Assembly: GCA_013824615.1 (NCBI GenBank)
Contig: PNOC01000009.1
Coordinates: 1 to 64,000 of the forward strand
Length of the DNA stretch: 64,000 nt
Reading direction: 5' to 3'
Source of the DNA: Thermodesulfovibrio sp.
GTDB taxonomy: Bacteria; Nitrospirota; Thermodesulfovibrionia; Thermodesulfovibrionales; UBA6898
Part shown: positions 44,267-53,054 of the stretch, piece by piece
Position numbering within the stretch: position 1 is the first letter of the stretch
Layout of the letters: the number at the start of each line of letters is the position of its first letter
Made by a program: the position numbers and the translations under genes
The notes under the pieces: model-generated
Seen by the model: the letters and a program-made list of their open reading frames with translations, nothing else
What the model was told of the DNA's origin: nothing
Databases searched by the model: none

Positions 44267-44357
44267 GGATGCAGTCACCGCATGTCCCGGGCCTGAAACT
44301 GCCCCTGCCAAAAGATCTAATCGTTACAGCGCTCATGCAAATTGCAGGCAGTTCATA

Positions 44358-44363
44358 TATAAT
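44358..44363 (+). promoter_or_regulatory. -10 element of the cdaA operon
   Basis: Perfect TATAAT 45 bases before the cdaA ATG; no clear -35 at 17-base spacing. Confidence 0.35.
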
Positions 44364-44407
44364 ATCCAAGGGTAGCAAAATCTTCGGCAGACACGACAAA
44401 AGCAACT

Positions 44408-45178
44408 ATGATAGAACTCTTACGACAACATAGATGGATACTTGACTTCCTTGACATCTTCCTCGTCTCGGTCATCACCTATCGCCTGCTCCGGATCATA
44501 AAAGGAACTAAGGCGGCCCAGATGCTGATCGGACTGGGCATGCTTCTACTGGCCTCGCTGGCCTCGCGGCACCTGGAACTGTTTACGATCGATTGGCTGG
44601 TCCAGAGCTTCTGGGCGCAGATCGTGATCGCCATGGTTGTGCTGTTTCAACCGGAGATCAGGAGAGCACTGGCGCACATCGGCGAGGCCCAGTTTCTCTC
44701 GACTTTCACCAAGGCAGAAGAACTCAAATCCCTGGAAGAAGTGGTCCGGGCTGCAGTTTCCCTCGCCAACAGAAAAATCGGCGGCCTAATTGTTATCGAG
44801 CGGGACACCAGCCTCAAGGACTTTGTCGAGGTGGGGACCCTGCTTGACGCCAAGGTCTCGAAGGAACTCCTGCTCAGCATCTTTCACCCGACCTCGCCGA
44901 TCCATGACGGAGCCGTCATCATTAAGGGGAACCGTATTGCGGCAGCCGGGTGTTTTCTGCCGATAACGCTCCGGTCTGAGGTAGACAAGGCACTCGGGAC
45001 ACGCCACAGGGCCGGCATCGGCCTTACCGAGGAAACAGATGCGGTCGCGATTATTGTTTCGGAAGAACTCGGGGCTATCTCCGTAGCCATTGGCGGTAAA
45101 CTCGAAAACAAAATGGATATGGGCACCCTGAGGGACCTGCTGACAGATCTCTTCACGGTAAAACAGGGGAAAAAATGA
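44408..45178 (+). CDS. cdaA: Diadenylate cyclase CdaA
   Basis: Makes the second messenger c-di-AMP from two ATP at the membrane. 256 residues: three N-terminal membrane helices (~10-85) then a DAC domain with the catalytic DGAVII (HPTSPIHDGAVI) and GTRHRAGIGLTE motifs. First gene of the classical cdaA-cdaR-glmM operon; it shares four bases with cdaR (ATGA). Confidence 0.94.
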   Translation: MIELLRQHRWILDFLDIFLVSVITYRLLRIIKGTKAAQMLIGLGMLLLASLASRHLELFTIDWLVQSFWAQIVIAMVVLFQPEIRRALAHIGEAQFLSTFTKAEELKSLEEVVRAAVSLANRKIGGLIVIERDTSLKDFVEVGTLLDAKVSKELLLSIFHPTSPIHDGAVIIKGNRIAAAGCFLPITLRSEVDKALGTRHRAGIGLTEETDAVAIIVSEELGAISVAIGGKLENKMDMGTLRDLLTDLFTVKQGKK

Positions 45179-45822
45179 GACGGCTGTTGATGGAAAACCT
45201 CGGACTCAAAATAGCGGCAATCCTGATTGCGCTTTTCCTCTGGTATTTTGTCACCTCCAGGGGACAGTCAGAGATTTCAGTTGAAGTGCCGATTGAATTC
45301 AGAAATATCCCGGCCGGTCTCGGCATAGCCGGCAGCAGCAGCAAGATGGCGGTCGTCAATATCAGGGGCCAGGAGCGGATCATGAAGAACGTCAAGGCCT
45401 CGAACATCAGGGTCATGATTGATCTGAGCAAGGCAAAAAAAGGAGAGGGCACCTTCTATATCAGCAAAGACGAAATCAAGCTGCCGTATGCCATGGCCGT
45501 AACCACCGTATCGCCGACCTCGTTCAAGGTCAGGATGGATGAGACCGCAACCAAAATCGTACCGGTCACACCTGTTATTATCGGGACTCCGGACCAGGGC
45601 TATTCAGTTAAATCAGTTGAGGTTGATCCGCGGGACATCCTGGTGCAGGGACTGAAGTCGGACGTCAGAAAAGTAACCGGCCTCAAAACAGAGACCCTGG
45701 ACATTACCGGGCTCTATGAATCTGTTTCCCAGAGTCTGGAGATCGATACGGCCGGGGCAAATGTCACACCAGAGGTCTCAACCGTGAAGGTCAAGATCGT
45801 AATATCGGGGAGGAAGAAATGA
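45175..45822 (+). CDS. cdaR: CdaA regulator CdaR (YbbR domains)
   Basis: 215 residues: one N-terminal membrane helix (LGLKIAAILIALFLWYFV) and about two YbbR beta-domains (PIEFRNIPAGLGIAG and the SVKSVEVDPRDILVQG type). It binds CdaA and modulates its cyclase activity from the outside of the membrane. It has fewer YbbR repeats than Firmicute homologues. Overlaps both cdaA and glmM by four bases. Confidence 0.88.
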   Translation: MRRLLMENLGLKIAAILIALFLWYFVTSRGQSEISVEVPIEFRNIPAGLGIAGSSSKMAVVNIRGQERIMKNVKASNIRVMIDLSKAKKGEGTFYISKDEIKLPYAMAVTTVSPTSFKVRMDETATKIVPVTPVIIGTPDQGYSVKSVEVDPRDILVQGLKSDVRKVTGLKTETLDITGLYESVSQSLEIDTAGANVTPEVSTVKVKIVISGRKK

Positions 45823-47168
45823 GACTTTTCGGCACAGACGGCATCAGAGGGAGTATCAACCGGCACCCGATGACACCTGAAAATGTATTGAGGGTCGGCA
45901 TGGCTGCGGCTATTGTCCTGAGAAAACAGCACCACGGCAGAAATATGGTGCTGATCGGTAAGGACACAAGACTTTCCGGCTACATGATCGAAAGCGCCCT
46001 GACCTCGGGTATCTGTTCGATGGGCATGAACGTGACGCTTGTCGGTCCTGTGCCGACCCCCGGCATCGCCTATCTGACGCGGACACTCAGGATTGATGCA
46101 GGCATCGTCATTTCAGCATCGCACAACCCTTTCGAGGATAACGGGATCAAGTTCTTTTCATATGACGGCTTTAAACTTCCCGATGCGACCGAACAGCGGA
46201 TTGAAGAACTCGTGGCAGATGACCACCTGGTACGCCACCGCTCAAAAGGGGCTGAGGTCGGCAGGGCATTCCGGCTTGATGATGCAACCGGCCGGTATAT
46301 CGAATATATCAAATCAACCCTTCCCCGGGGCCTGTCCTTCGAGGGCATGAAAATCGTTGTCGACTGTGCCAATGGTGCCGCATACAAGACAACCCCCTGG
46401 CTTCTCCGCGAACTGGGGGCAGAGGTGATTGCCATTCACGACAAACCGAACGGAGTCAATATCAACCTTGACTGTGGAACTCTTCATATGGAAGAGGTCC
46501 GAAAAGCGGTGCTGCTGCATAAAGCCGACGCCGGTATTTCGCATGATGGAGATGCTGACCGGGTATTGCTCTGCGATGAAAAGGGGCACGTAATCGACGG
46601 AGACCAGGTGATGGGGATCTGTGCTGCTGAAATGCATGCACAGGGCAGGCTCCAGGGGGAAACAGTCGTCGCTACCGTTATGAGCAACATCGGCCTGGAG
46701 AAGTTTCTGGAACGCAAAGGCATCGGCCTGCTGAGGACCAAGGTCGGTGACCGCTATGTTGTCGAAAAAATGCTGGCCGGAGGGTATAATCTCGGCGGTG
46801 AGCAGTCTGGCCACATCGTCTTCCTCGATCTGAACACCACCGGAGACGGACCCATTACTGCCATGCAGGTATTGAGTGTCATGAAGAAAAGGGCTCTGAG
46901 TCTTTCGAAACTGGCCTCGGAGATCAGGCTCTTTCCCCAGGTATTAATAAACGTCGAAGTCGCCAAAAGGCAGGATATCCGGACCATACCCGAGATAGAA
47001 CAGGCGATAAAAACTGCGGAAAAAAGTCTGGGAAGCAATGGCCGCATACTGGTCAGGGCCTCGGGGACAGAACCCAAAATACGGGTGATGCTCGAAGGCA
47101 AGGACCTCAAGACCATTACCAGACTCGGCAATGATATCTCAAAGGTGATCAAAGAAAAGATGAAATAG
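45819..47168 (+). CDS. glmM: Phosphoglucosamine mutase GlmM
   Basis: Interconverts glucosamine-6-P and glucosamine-1-P for peptidoglycan and LPS precursors. 449 residues: active-site serine in ISASHNPFEDNG (phosphoserine ~100), metal-binding DGDADR (SHDGDADRVLLCD), sugar-binding GEQSGHIVF and phosphate-binding RASGTEPKIRV. GlmM is also known to bind and inhibit CdaA, which explains the operon. Confidence 0.96.
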   Translation: MRLFGTDGIRGSINRHPMTPENVLRVGMAAAIVLRKQHHGRNMVLIGKDTRLSGYMIESALTSGICSMGMNVTLVGPVPTPGIAYLTRTLRIDAGIVISASHNPFEDNGIKFFSYDGFKLPDATEQRIEELVADDHLVRHRSKGAEVGRAFRLDDATGRYIEYIKSTLPRGLSFEGMKIVVDCANGAAYKTTPWLLRELGAEVIAIHDKPNGVNINLDCGTLHMEEVRKAVLLHKADAGISHDGDADRVLLCDEKGHVIDGDQVMGICAAEMHAQGRLQGETVVATVMSNIGLEKFLERKGIGLLRTKVGDRYVVEKMLAGGYNLGGEQSGHIVFLDLNTTGDGPITAMQVLSVMKKRALSLSKLASEIRLFPQVLINVEVAKRQDIRTIPEIEQAIKTAEKSLGSNGRILVRASGTEPKIRVMLEGKDLKTITRLGNDISKVIKEKMK

Positions 47169-47180
47169 CAGGGGATTGTC

Positions 47181-49529
47181 ATGACTGTTTTTCTCCCCTT
47201 TCTCTGCGGGATCCTCCTCTTCTATCTCTTTGCCTGGTTCCCTGCCTCAACCGTAGTTGTATTTCTCACCGCCTCTATTGCAGCAGCTTACAGGAGAAGG
47301 TTTCTCCTCCTGCTGTTTATAATCCTCGGCATCGGCTATGCCTTTTTCCGCTTTTCTCCGGAACAGGAAGCTGCCACTCTCTGGAACAGGGAACTGCGGC
47401 TTACCGGACGCTTCATCCCCGGAAAAGAGACTTCTGCCTCAGGCCGGGACATGAGGACCTTCAGGCCTGACTCAATTATTGACGAGGAGTCGGGCGAGGA
47501 ACTTGAGGCGCCTGACCGTGAAACAATCACCTTGTTTGATGACTTCGATCCTGACTATGACAGCCAGTATGAAATCCTGCTGAGGACCGGAAAAGACCGT
47601 TCAAAGATGAACCCGGGCGGCAGTCAGCTGATCAGGCCCTATGGCACCCTGCTCTCAGCAGACCAGACCGGAGAGCCGCCCTTCACCGTCTCTGCACGCT
47701 TCGATGCCTATCGGGACAGACTGAACCGCTATCTACTGAACAGCTTCAGTCCTGACTCTGCGAGCCTGATCATATCCATAACCACCGGAAAGACAGAATA
47801 CCTGAGTGACGGGCTGAAGAATGCCTTCAACGCAACCGGCCTGACCCATATCCTGAGCATATCCGGCTCGCATTTCGGGCTTTTTTCAGTCCTGCTCTTT
47901 GGCATATTCACCTTCCTGATAAAAAGACTTCCGTATGCAGCCCTTGTGAGGCTGACTGTTTATACCACCCCGTCGGAAGTGGCAGCAGTCCTGACAATCC
48001 CGTTCATGCTCTTCTATCTCGGCCTCTCAGGAGGCAGCCCGCCGGCAGTCAGATCGTTCGTCATGATAGCCCTGTTCCTGGCCGGACTGCTCATCGGCAG
48101 AAAAGGGGCCTGGCTGAACTCACTCTGCTTTGCCGGCTTTCTGCTTGCACTCTGGGACCCGGCGGTCATCCTGCAGCTTTCGTTTCAGTTGTCGTTCCTG
48201 GCGGTCCTCTTCATCGGCTATTATGCAGAGCAGCGAAAACAGGACAGCACTCCTGAGGAAACACCTCCAGAAGGCAGCAAAGTCCTCAGGTTTCTAAAAT
48301 ATTCACTTATGCTGGCACTGGTGGTGACACTTGGGACAGCCCCGCTTGTGGCCTACCATTTCCATTACGCATCCCTCATCTCTCCGGTCGCGAATCTTGT
48401 TGCTTCGCCGCTCATCGGCTCGATCCTCGTAGCACTGGCCCTTCTTTCGTCCTTCTCCTTCCTGCTGACCGGCGTCTATCTGCTGAAGCCCCTGGTCGGA
48501 ATTACAGCAGACTGGTCTATAAAACTCGTCCGCTTATTGGCTGAGATTCCCCATGCCGACATCAGCATCCCTGCCTTTCCCCCGGTGCTCTTTATATTCC
48601 TTTATGCCGGTCTTGTCCTGTATCTTTTTTTTGATAAAAAAAGGGTTTTGCTTCTGACCTCTATTCTTCCCTTTGTTGTATATGCAGTCTTCACCTTCTT
48701 TTCAAAAGACGCCATACGTATCACATTCCTCGATGCGGGCCAGGGCGATTCAGCGGTTCTGCAGCTGCCGGACAAAAAAACGCTGGTCATCGACACCGGC
48801 AGAAGCGGCTGGGAAACAGCAGCCTTCCTGAAATACCTGGGGATCAGAGAAATTACCGCGCTCGCTTTAACACATACGCATCCGGACCACTGCGGGGGGA
48901 GGGATTATATCAGGGAAAGATTTAGGATAAAAGAAACCTGGGAAAGCGGCCCCGCAGTGGATGAAGAAATATCTGCAGAATCTGCGGCCTCAGGCCACCG
49001 AAGTCTGGAGCGGGGAGACATCATCACGGGCAGGGGATATGAAATAGCTCTGCTGCATCCGTATAAAGAATTCTATACCCTTGACGGCAATGACTTCGTG
49101 GCTGAAAATAATGCCTCACTGGTCCTGAAGATAAAGGGGGAAAAGCATTCCTTCCTGCTGGCCGGTGATATCGAGGAAGAAGCGGAAGAGAACCTGACCC
49201 ACCTGGGAAACTGGTTAAAAAGTGATGTCATCAAGATACCACACCACGGCGGCAGGACCTCTGCCAATCCGCAATTCCTTGCCGCAGTCTCACCGTCCAT
49301 AGCCGTCATCTCCGTCGGCAGAGAAAACACCTTCGGACACCCCAGCCCGGAGATGCTCGAACAATTACAGAACATACGGGTGCTCCGCACCGACCTCGAC
49401 GGGGCCATAAAAATTACCGAAACCGCAGCCGGGCTTCAGGTAAAGACGTATAAAGATTATGCCTTTGAAAGGGCTGATTCACTTCCGAAGGAATGGGAGA
49501 ATATCAGGAGGCTTTTTGAGACGTGGTAG
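47181..49529 (+). CDS. ComEC/Rec2 competence-related DNA channel and hydrolase
   Basis: 782 residues: an N-terminal OB-like domain with early membrane helices, the central Competence domain with about eight helices (HILSISGSHFGLFSVLLFG; GLSGGSPPAVRSF), and a C-terminal metallo-beta-lactamase-like domain with HTHPDHCGG and the second His/Asp sites LLAGDIEEEAEE and IPHHGGRTSAN. Imports single-stranded DNA during transformation. Thirteen bases after glmM, so probably the fourth gene of the c-di-AMP operon. No comEA is adjacent. Confidence 0.9.
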   Translation: MTVFLPFLCGILLFYLFAWFPASTVVVFLTASIAAAYRRRFLLLLFIILGIGYAFFRFSPEQEAATLWNRELRLTGRFIPGKETSASGRDMRTFRPDSIIDEESGEELEAPDRETITLFDDFDPDYDSQYEILLRTGKDRSKMNPGGSQLIRPYGTLLSADQTGEPPFTVSARFDAYRDRLNRYLLNSFSPDSASLIISITTGKTEYLSDGLKNAFNATGLTHILSISGSHFGLFSVLLFGIFTFLIKRLPYAALVRLTVYTTPSEVAAVLTIPFMLFYLGLSGGSPPAVRSFVMIALFLAGLLIGRKGAWLNSLCFAGFLLALWDPAVILQLSFQLSFLAVLFIGYYAEQRKQDSTPEETPPEGSKVLRFLKYSLMLALVVTLGTAPLVAYHFHYASLISPVANLVASPLIGSILVALALLSSFSFLLTGVYLLKPLVGITADWSIKLVRLLAEIPHADISIPAFPPVLFIFLYAGLVLYLFFDKKRVLLLTSILPFVVYAVFTFFSKDAIRITFLDAGQGDSAVLQLPDKKTLVIDTGRSGWETAAFLKYLGIREITALALTHTHPDHCGGRDYIRERFRIKETWESGPAVDEEISAESAASGHRSLERGDIITGRGYEIALLHPYKEFYTLDGNDFVAENNASLVLKIKGEKHSFLLAGDIEEEAEENLTHLGNWLKSDVIKIPHHGGRTSANPQFLAAVSPSIAVISVGRENTFGHPSPEMLEQLQNIRVLRTDLDGAIKITETAAGLQVKTYKDYAFERADSLPKEWENIRRLFETW

Positions 49530-49545
49530 ACAGGGGAGTAAACTT

Positions 49546-49594
49546 TCTGCAGATGGGGCGGGAAGGAACAGTGCCATTCTACCCCATCTGCAGA
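49546..49594. terminator. Convergent hairpin between comEC and the S74 protein gene
   Basis: TCTGCAGATGGGG (49546-49558) pairs with CCCCATCTGCAGA (49582-49594), a 13-base-pair stem with a 23-base loop, in the gap between two converging genes; probably a bidirectional terminator. Confidence 0.55.
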
Positions 49595-49604
49595 CAATAG
49601 CTGA

Positions 49605-50390
49605 CTACTTTGCCGCTAGGGTTTTGCCAGAACTTTCAAGCACGGTAACACGGCTCAGGACATCCCTGACAGCATCTTTCAAAGCTTGAATCTCGGTCTC
49701 CTTTTCCTTAAGCTCTTTTTGCTGACCCTGAATTCTTGTCTGTTGCTCCTTCATGGCCTCCACCAGCACAGGAATTACCTTCTCATAAGAAACCGCTTTA
49801 TATCCCCTGCTGTCAGTCTGGACTATCTCAGGCAGCACCTTTTCAACATTCTGGCCAATAAATCCAATCTGTTTATCTCTGGTGAATCCTCTACCGGCAA
49901 ATTCATCAGTCCTCCAGTCATAGCTTACACCGTTTAATCTCATTATCTTCTCAAGCGCTGCGTCCAGAGGCTGAATATTTTTCTTGTAGCGTTCATCAGA
50001 AATAGCAATGACGGGCGTAGCCACGATGAGCGCTCCATTAACGGTCAGCTCACGAGTAGAGAAATCGCCGTCAATAAGCGGAAAGGGAGTGTTCTCATTG
50101 GTAATATAGAGCTTGTTAGAAACACTTGCACCAAAACCTGCCAGAAAACCAATAAAGATATTGCCGCTGCCAGTTACTGCCCCCTCACCGGCCCCGGAGC
50201 CGATAAACGTGTTCGCATTTCCAGGGTTGGCGTTCCCGGCAAAAGCTCCTATATAGGTGGTGTCGTTGAAACTTCCCCCGGTTCCGGCGCCGCCCCCCAG
50301 GAAAGTGTTAGAGGCACCCGCAGCATACCCTGCTGCTGAAACCAGATACAACAGTGTAACCGCAAAGCATACAATATTCTTCCTGAACAT
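49605..50390 (-). CDS. Secreted trimeric-type protein with S74 intramolecular chaperone domain
   Basis: 261 residues. A signal-like N-terminus (1-26) is followed by YadA-head-like repeats (NTFLGGGAGTGG, YIGAFAGNANPG, TFIGSGAGEGA, FIGFLAGFGAS), then a beta-helical neck. Residues ~145-225 form a peptidase S74 chaperone (SDERYKKNIQPLDAALEKI, YDWRTDEFAGRGF, KQIGFIGQNVEKVLPEIV) with the autocleavage Ser-Asp pair, and the end is a coiled coil (MKEQQTRIQGQQKELKEKE). S74 domains fold phage tail spikes and bacterial surface fibres. No other phage genes are near, so a chromosomal surface fibre is more likely. ATG 50390 is preferred (GGGTGGAT upstream). Confidence 0.75.
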   Translation of the reverse strand: MFRKNIVCFAVTLLYLVSAAGYAAGASNTFLGGGAGTGGSFNDTTYIGAFAGNANPGNANTFIGSGAGEGAVTGSGNIFIGFLAGFGASVSNKLYITNENTPFPLIDGDFSTRELTVNGALIVATPVIAISDERYKKNIQPLDAALEKIMRLNGVSYDWRTDEFAGRGFTRDKQIGFIGQNVEKVLPEIVQTDSRGYKAVSYEKVIPVLVEAMKEQQTRIQGQQKELKEKETEIQALKDAVRDVLSRVTVLESSGKTLAAK

Positions 50391-50500
50391 AATATCCACC
50401 CTTCTGTTTTGTAGTCTCGGACTGTGGAACACAGCCTCCTTCGTACGATGTATAGTATCACGAACAGGCTCGGGGAATCGTTGGAGGCGATGGATAGTTC

Positions 50501-50655
50501 CTGTAATATGCGTTGCAATCTAATCCTCAGCTCCATCGAAACCATCATGGACGGCAATCAGTTCAATGAGCTCGTCAGGGAGGTATCCCTAGCGATGAAT
50601 TGGACACAAGATATACCTTCAGCCGAGGCCGCCGGGCAACAAAGGTCTCGCTAAT
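50501..50655 (-). pseudogene. Decayed fragment of a YaiI/DUF188 gene
   Basis: The sequence aligns over ~150 bases with 51766-51915 inside the intact DUF188 gene (shared CATCGAAACCATC, AATCAGTTCAATGAG, AGGTATCC and GCCGCCGGGCAAC blocks) but carries many substitutions and length changes and no usable frame. A duplicated, degenerated copy. Confidence 0.8.
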
Positions 50656-50667
50656 ATTTCGGCAGCT

Positions 50668-50757
50668 TCATGTCGCCAACGCAAGTGTCACTTTCCTGCC
50701 GGTACGAGCCTCAAGAGATGTACGCATCTCCAGGCTGAACTTTTCCCGCTTTCCTAC
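50668..50757 (-). pseudogene. 3' remnant of an Xre/HTH antitoxin gene (copy 1)
   Basis: The minus-strand frame ending TGA 50668-50670 reads VGKREKFSLEMRTSLEART and GRKVTLALAT, the C-terminal half of the small XRE antitoxin family (usual consensus RGKxxxFSLexL). Everything upstream of GK is missing; the fragment abuts the vapC stop. Shares its FSLE segment at nucleotide level with the fragment at 51986-52135. Confidence 0.7.
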
Positions 50758-50758
50758 C

Positions 50759-51136
50759 TCAGAAATCCAGAAGCAGTTTTTTATCAGGATAATGTGCGCG
50801 GTTGCGTGTTGCGATTTTATAGCCACGGGCGCTTGCTGTCGCAGCGATAAGGCAGTCGATCGGCGTCAGCGTACTCCCCTTTTTTCTGCTGTGGCGGTAG
50901 AGGGCTCCGGCCTCACGGGCAATATCGACAGAAACGTCTTCACGTATGCAGGCGTCAATGAATGCTTCTGTCCGCTGCTGCTCGTTGTCCCTCATGCCGG
51001 CATACAGCTCATAAACAGAAAGGATACTCAGGCAGGCTTTATCCTCTGCCCATAGCGGTACGATAAGATCGCGGGCATATGCGATCCCCCGCAGGTAATC
51101 AATGGCAACGTCAGTATCAATGAGGACGGACTGCAT
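50759..51136 (-). CDS. PIN-domain ribonuclease toxin (VapC family)
   Basis: 125 residues. LIDTDVAIDYLRG gives the first acidic residue, LSVYELYAGMR the conserved Glu, and PIDCLIAATASARGY plus TRNRAHYP the remaining Asp/Asn of the PIN site, so a Mg-dependent RNase toxin is likely. Its start overlaps the antitoxin by 20 bases. Together with 51117-51353 it forms a complete toxin-antitoxin module, lodged between two HTH-DUF188 copies. Confidence 0.85.
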   Translation of the reverse strand: MQSVLIDTDVAIDYLRGIAYARDLIVPLWAEDKACLSILSVYELYAGMRDNEQQRTEAFIDACIREDVSVDIAREAGALYRHSRKKGSTLTPIDCLIAATASARGYKIATRNRAHYPDKKLLLDF

Positions 51137-51353
51137 TACGCCGACTGTCCTTCTTTCTCATGTCATTAACAATAGCTGTACTGTCCTCTTCCCTTTTCTG
51201 CCATGTCCCGAAACTCTCCATAGCCTTTTCCACTTTCCTGCTTCGCAGATAGTCCCTGAGCGCTTCAGCGACTACAGAACTGAAATTGCCGGTAAGTTTC
51301 TTTGCTTCATGGTAAACATCGTCCGGAAGTGTCACGGATGTCTTGACCGTCAT
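51117..51353 (-). CDS. Ribbon-helix-helix antitoxin paired with VapC
   Basis: 78 residues: N-terminal RHH (TVKTSVTLPDDVYHEAKKLT, LEALRDYLRSRK-like) for operator DNA binding and a charged C-terminal tail that would occupy the PIN active site. AGGAGG precedes the ATG. Its 3' end overlaps vapC, so the two are translationally coupled and probably autoregulated. Confidence 0.82.
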   Translation of the reverse strand: MTVKTSVTLPDDVYHEAKKLTGNFSSVVAEALRDYLRSRKVEKAMESFGTWQKREEDSTAIVNDMRKKDSRRNAVRPH

Positions 51354-51505
51354 AGTATCCTCCTGATATATCCTACTTATTAGTAGTATATTTTAGCATG
51401 TATCAAGACGCAAGAGAATATTAAGCAGTACTAGGGAATGGCCACTTTCAGGAAATGCAGTTTATACATAATGCGTTTCGGGCGCTGGAGCTACTTTCAG
51501 GCAGA

Positions 51506-51961
51506 TTATCGCTTGCCCCGCATGATAGCGTGAATGAGCTCGTCTAATCGCTGCAAAAAGCGGGAGCGGTCTTTTGGTTCAAAGGGCGGCGGGCCGCCGG
51601 TTATGGTGCCCATGTCGCGCAGAAAGGCGGTAAACTCGCGGTTTGCCAGGGCCTCACCGATGGAGTCCTCACTGAAGATCCGTCCCTTGGGGTCGAGTAC
51701 CCGGGCGCCCTTTTTCAGGCAGCGTGCTGCAAGAGGAATGTCTGCAGTAACCGCTATGTCGGTTTCCGTGATATGCGCTGCGATCCAGTCATCAGCAGCA
51801 TCGAAACCATCCTTCACGATAATCAGTTCAATGAGTTCGTCGGGAGGTATCCTTAAGGGCGAATTGGAAACAAGATAGACCTTCAACTGATGCCGCCGGG
51901 CAACACTGAAGACCTCGTTCTTCACCGGACAGGCGTCTGCGTCTATGTATAGTTTGATCAC
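51506..51961 (-). CDS. YaiI/YqxD family protein (DUF188)
   Basis: 151 residues: LYIDADACPVKNEVF, DGFDAADDWIAAHI, VTADIPLAARCLKKGARVLDP and TGGPPPFEPKDRSRF are the conserved blocks of this NYN/PIN-like family, suggesting a nuclease-type fold although no activity is established. Intact copy of the gene whose fragment lies at 50501-50655. Upstream on the same strand is a broken HTH antitoxin gene. Confidence 0.85.
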   Translation of the reverse strand: MIKLYIDADACPVKNEVFSVARRHQLKVYLVSNSPLRIPPDELIELIIVKDGFDAADDWIAAHITETDIAVTADIPLAARCLKKGARVLDPKGRIFSEDSIGEALANREFTAFLRDMGTITGGPPPFEPKDRSRFLQRLDELIHAIMRGKR

Positions 51962-51985
51962 AGAGATTCCCTTCTTTGCATACAG

Positions 51986-52135
51986 CTATATCATTTTGTC
52001 TGGATCGGGATTATTATGCGCCAGTATCTCCAGGCTGAACTTCTCTCACTTTCCGCGCACAAGATCTGAAACGCGGGATTGAGTAACGCCGAACCGCTGC
52101 AGAAGGAATGGAATAGAAACCTTTTCGGGAATGCA
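51986..52135 (-). pseudogene. Xre/HTH antitoxin remnant (copy 2) with in-frame stop
   Basis: The minus-strand frame reads PFLLQRFGVTQSRVSDLVRG, then K, then TGA at 52046-52048, then EKFSLEILAHNN. TQSRVSDLVRGK is the helix-turn-helix of the small XRE antitoxins, and the stop replaces a position that is Arg in copy 1 (CGG there, TGA here). The N-terminal ~30 residues are missing. Non-functional as it stands. Confidence 0.7.
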
Positions 52136-52140
52136 AGTGG

Positions 52141-53048
52141 CTATCTTATCGTATGACAGCCGGTGCAGATCGTCGCGGCGGGAAGTCTCAGCAGTTTAGG
52201 TTCTCCGGCCCCGGTCATCGCACGGTCCTCTCGCATCACTTCTTTCTGATGGGGATTATGGCAGGTGGAACAGGTTATCCTTCCCCGGGGTAGAAGAGGA
52301 AATTTAACGTGCATACTCTTTTCATTGCGGTCCATCTCATCAAGCACCCTTTTGGTCGGTTTTGCCAGAAAGTGCTCAATAAAAAAACCTCCGGGCATCG
52401 GCGGATGGCAGCGCCAGCAGATAAAAGCAATATCAGCCCTGAACCGCACATCACTCCTGCGGTGTATCTCGGGATCCGGAACCGTCTTATGGCAATGGAG
52501 GCATACAGACTTGCCGCTAATCTGAACCTGCTTTCCTTCTTTATCGATCATTTTATGAAGATTGGTATCTGCATACTTTTCCCGGGAATGACATTCAAAA
52601 CATAAGCGCCGTCTGTCCCGGAGATTGGGTGGCATGTCCAGAGGGTACCCTCCCCTGAGAAACTTCGGAGTCTCGGTGTATCCAGGCCCGGCGTGGGGAT
52701 CGTGACAGGTAAGACACCTTATTTTGCCCTCAAAGAGATGGAACTGAGAGCCCGGCGTCACGAACACATTGGGTTCAGGGACAAAGTCCACCGGATGGTG
52801 GTTCACATTATAACTCGGATGGCATTTAGTGTAAGGCATTGCGCAGAAGGGTCGGTCCCCTGAGTGAACAGCTCATCGCCTTTTTCGGGACGTACCGAAT
52901 TATGGCAGACATCACAGGCCTTGTGTTTATCAGGAACCCTGCCCGCCGCCTCTTCCTTCAACTTCAGACTTACATTCTGAGGAATACATGCAGAAAAAAG
53001 CACCCAGACCATAAGGAGAAAAACTCTGAGTTCCCATCTGTTTTGCAT
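52141..53048 (-). pseudogene. Octaheme c-type cytochrome with frameshift
   Basis: Minus strand. The first part (53048-52803, 81 codons) starts MQNRWELRVFLLMVWVLFSAC, a signal or lipoprotein N-terminus, then CDVCH, and ends after ...DPSAQC in the wrong frame. The second part (52839-52141) reads KCHPSYNVNHHP, CLTCH, CFECH, CLHCH, CWRCH, CSTCH and CTGCH. The two frames overlap at the second haem motif: Cys (52838-52836) and KCH (TGC 52824-52822) are separated by 11 bases, five more than a CxxCH needs. Restoring it would give eight haems. Could be a real mutation or a sequencing error. Confidence 0.85.
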
Positions 53049-53054
53049 GATTTT

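Noticed and set aside
49605-50390. Possible prophage suggested by an S74 tail-spike chaperone domain
   Set aside because: No integrase, terminase, capsid or other tail gene nearby; the protein has a signal peptide and surface-fibre repeats.
50415-50500. Small open frames between the S74 gene and the DUF188 fragment
   Set aside because: No ribosome binding sites and no similarity; the stretch looks non-coding.
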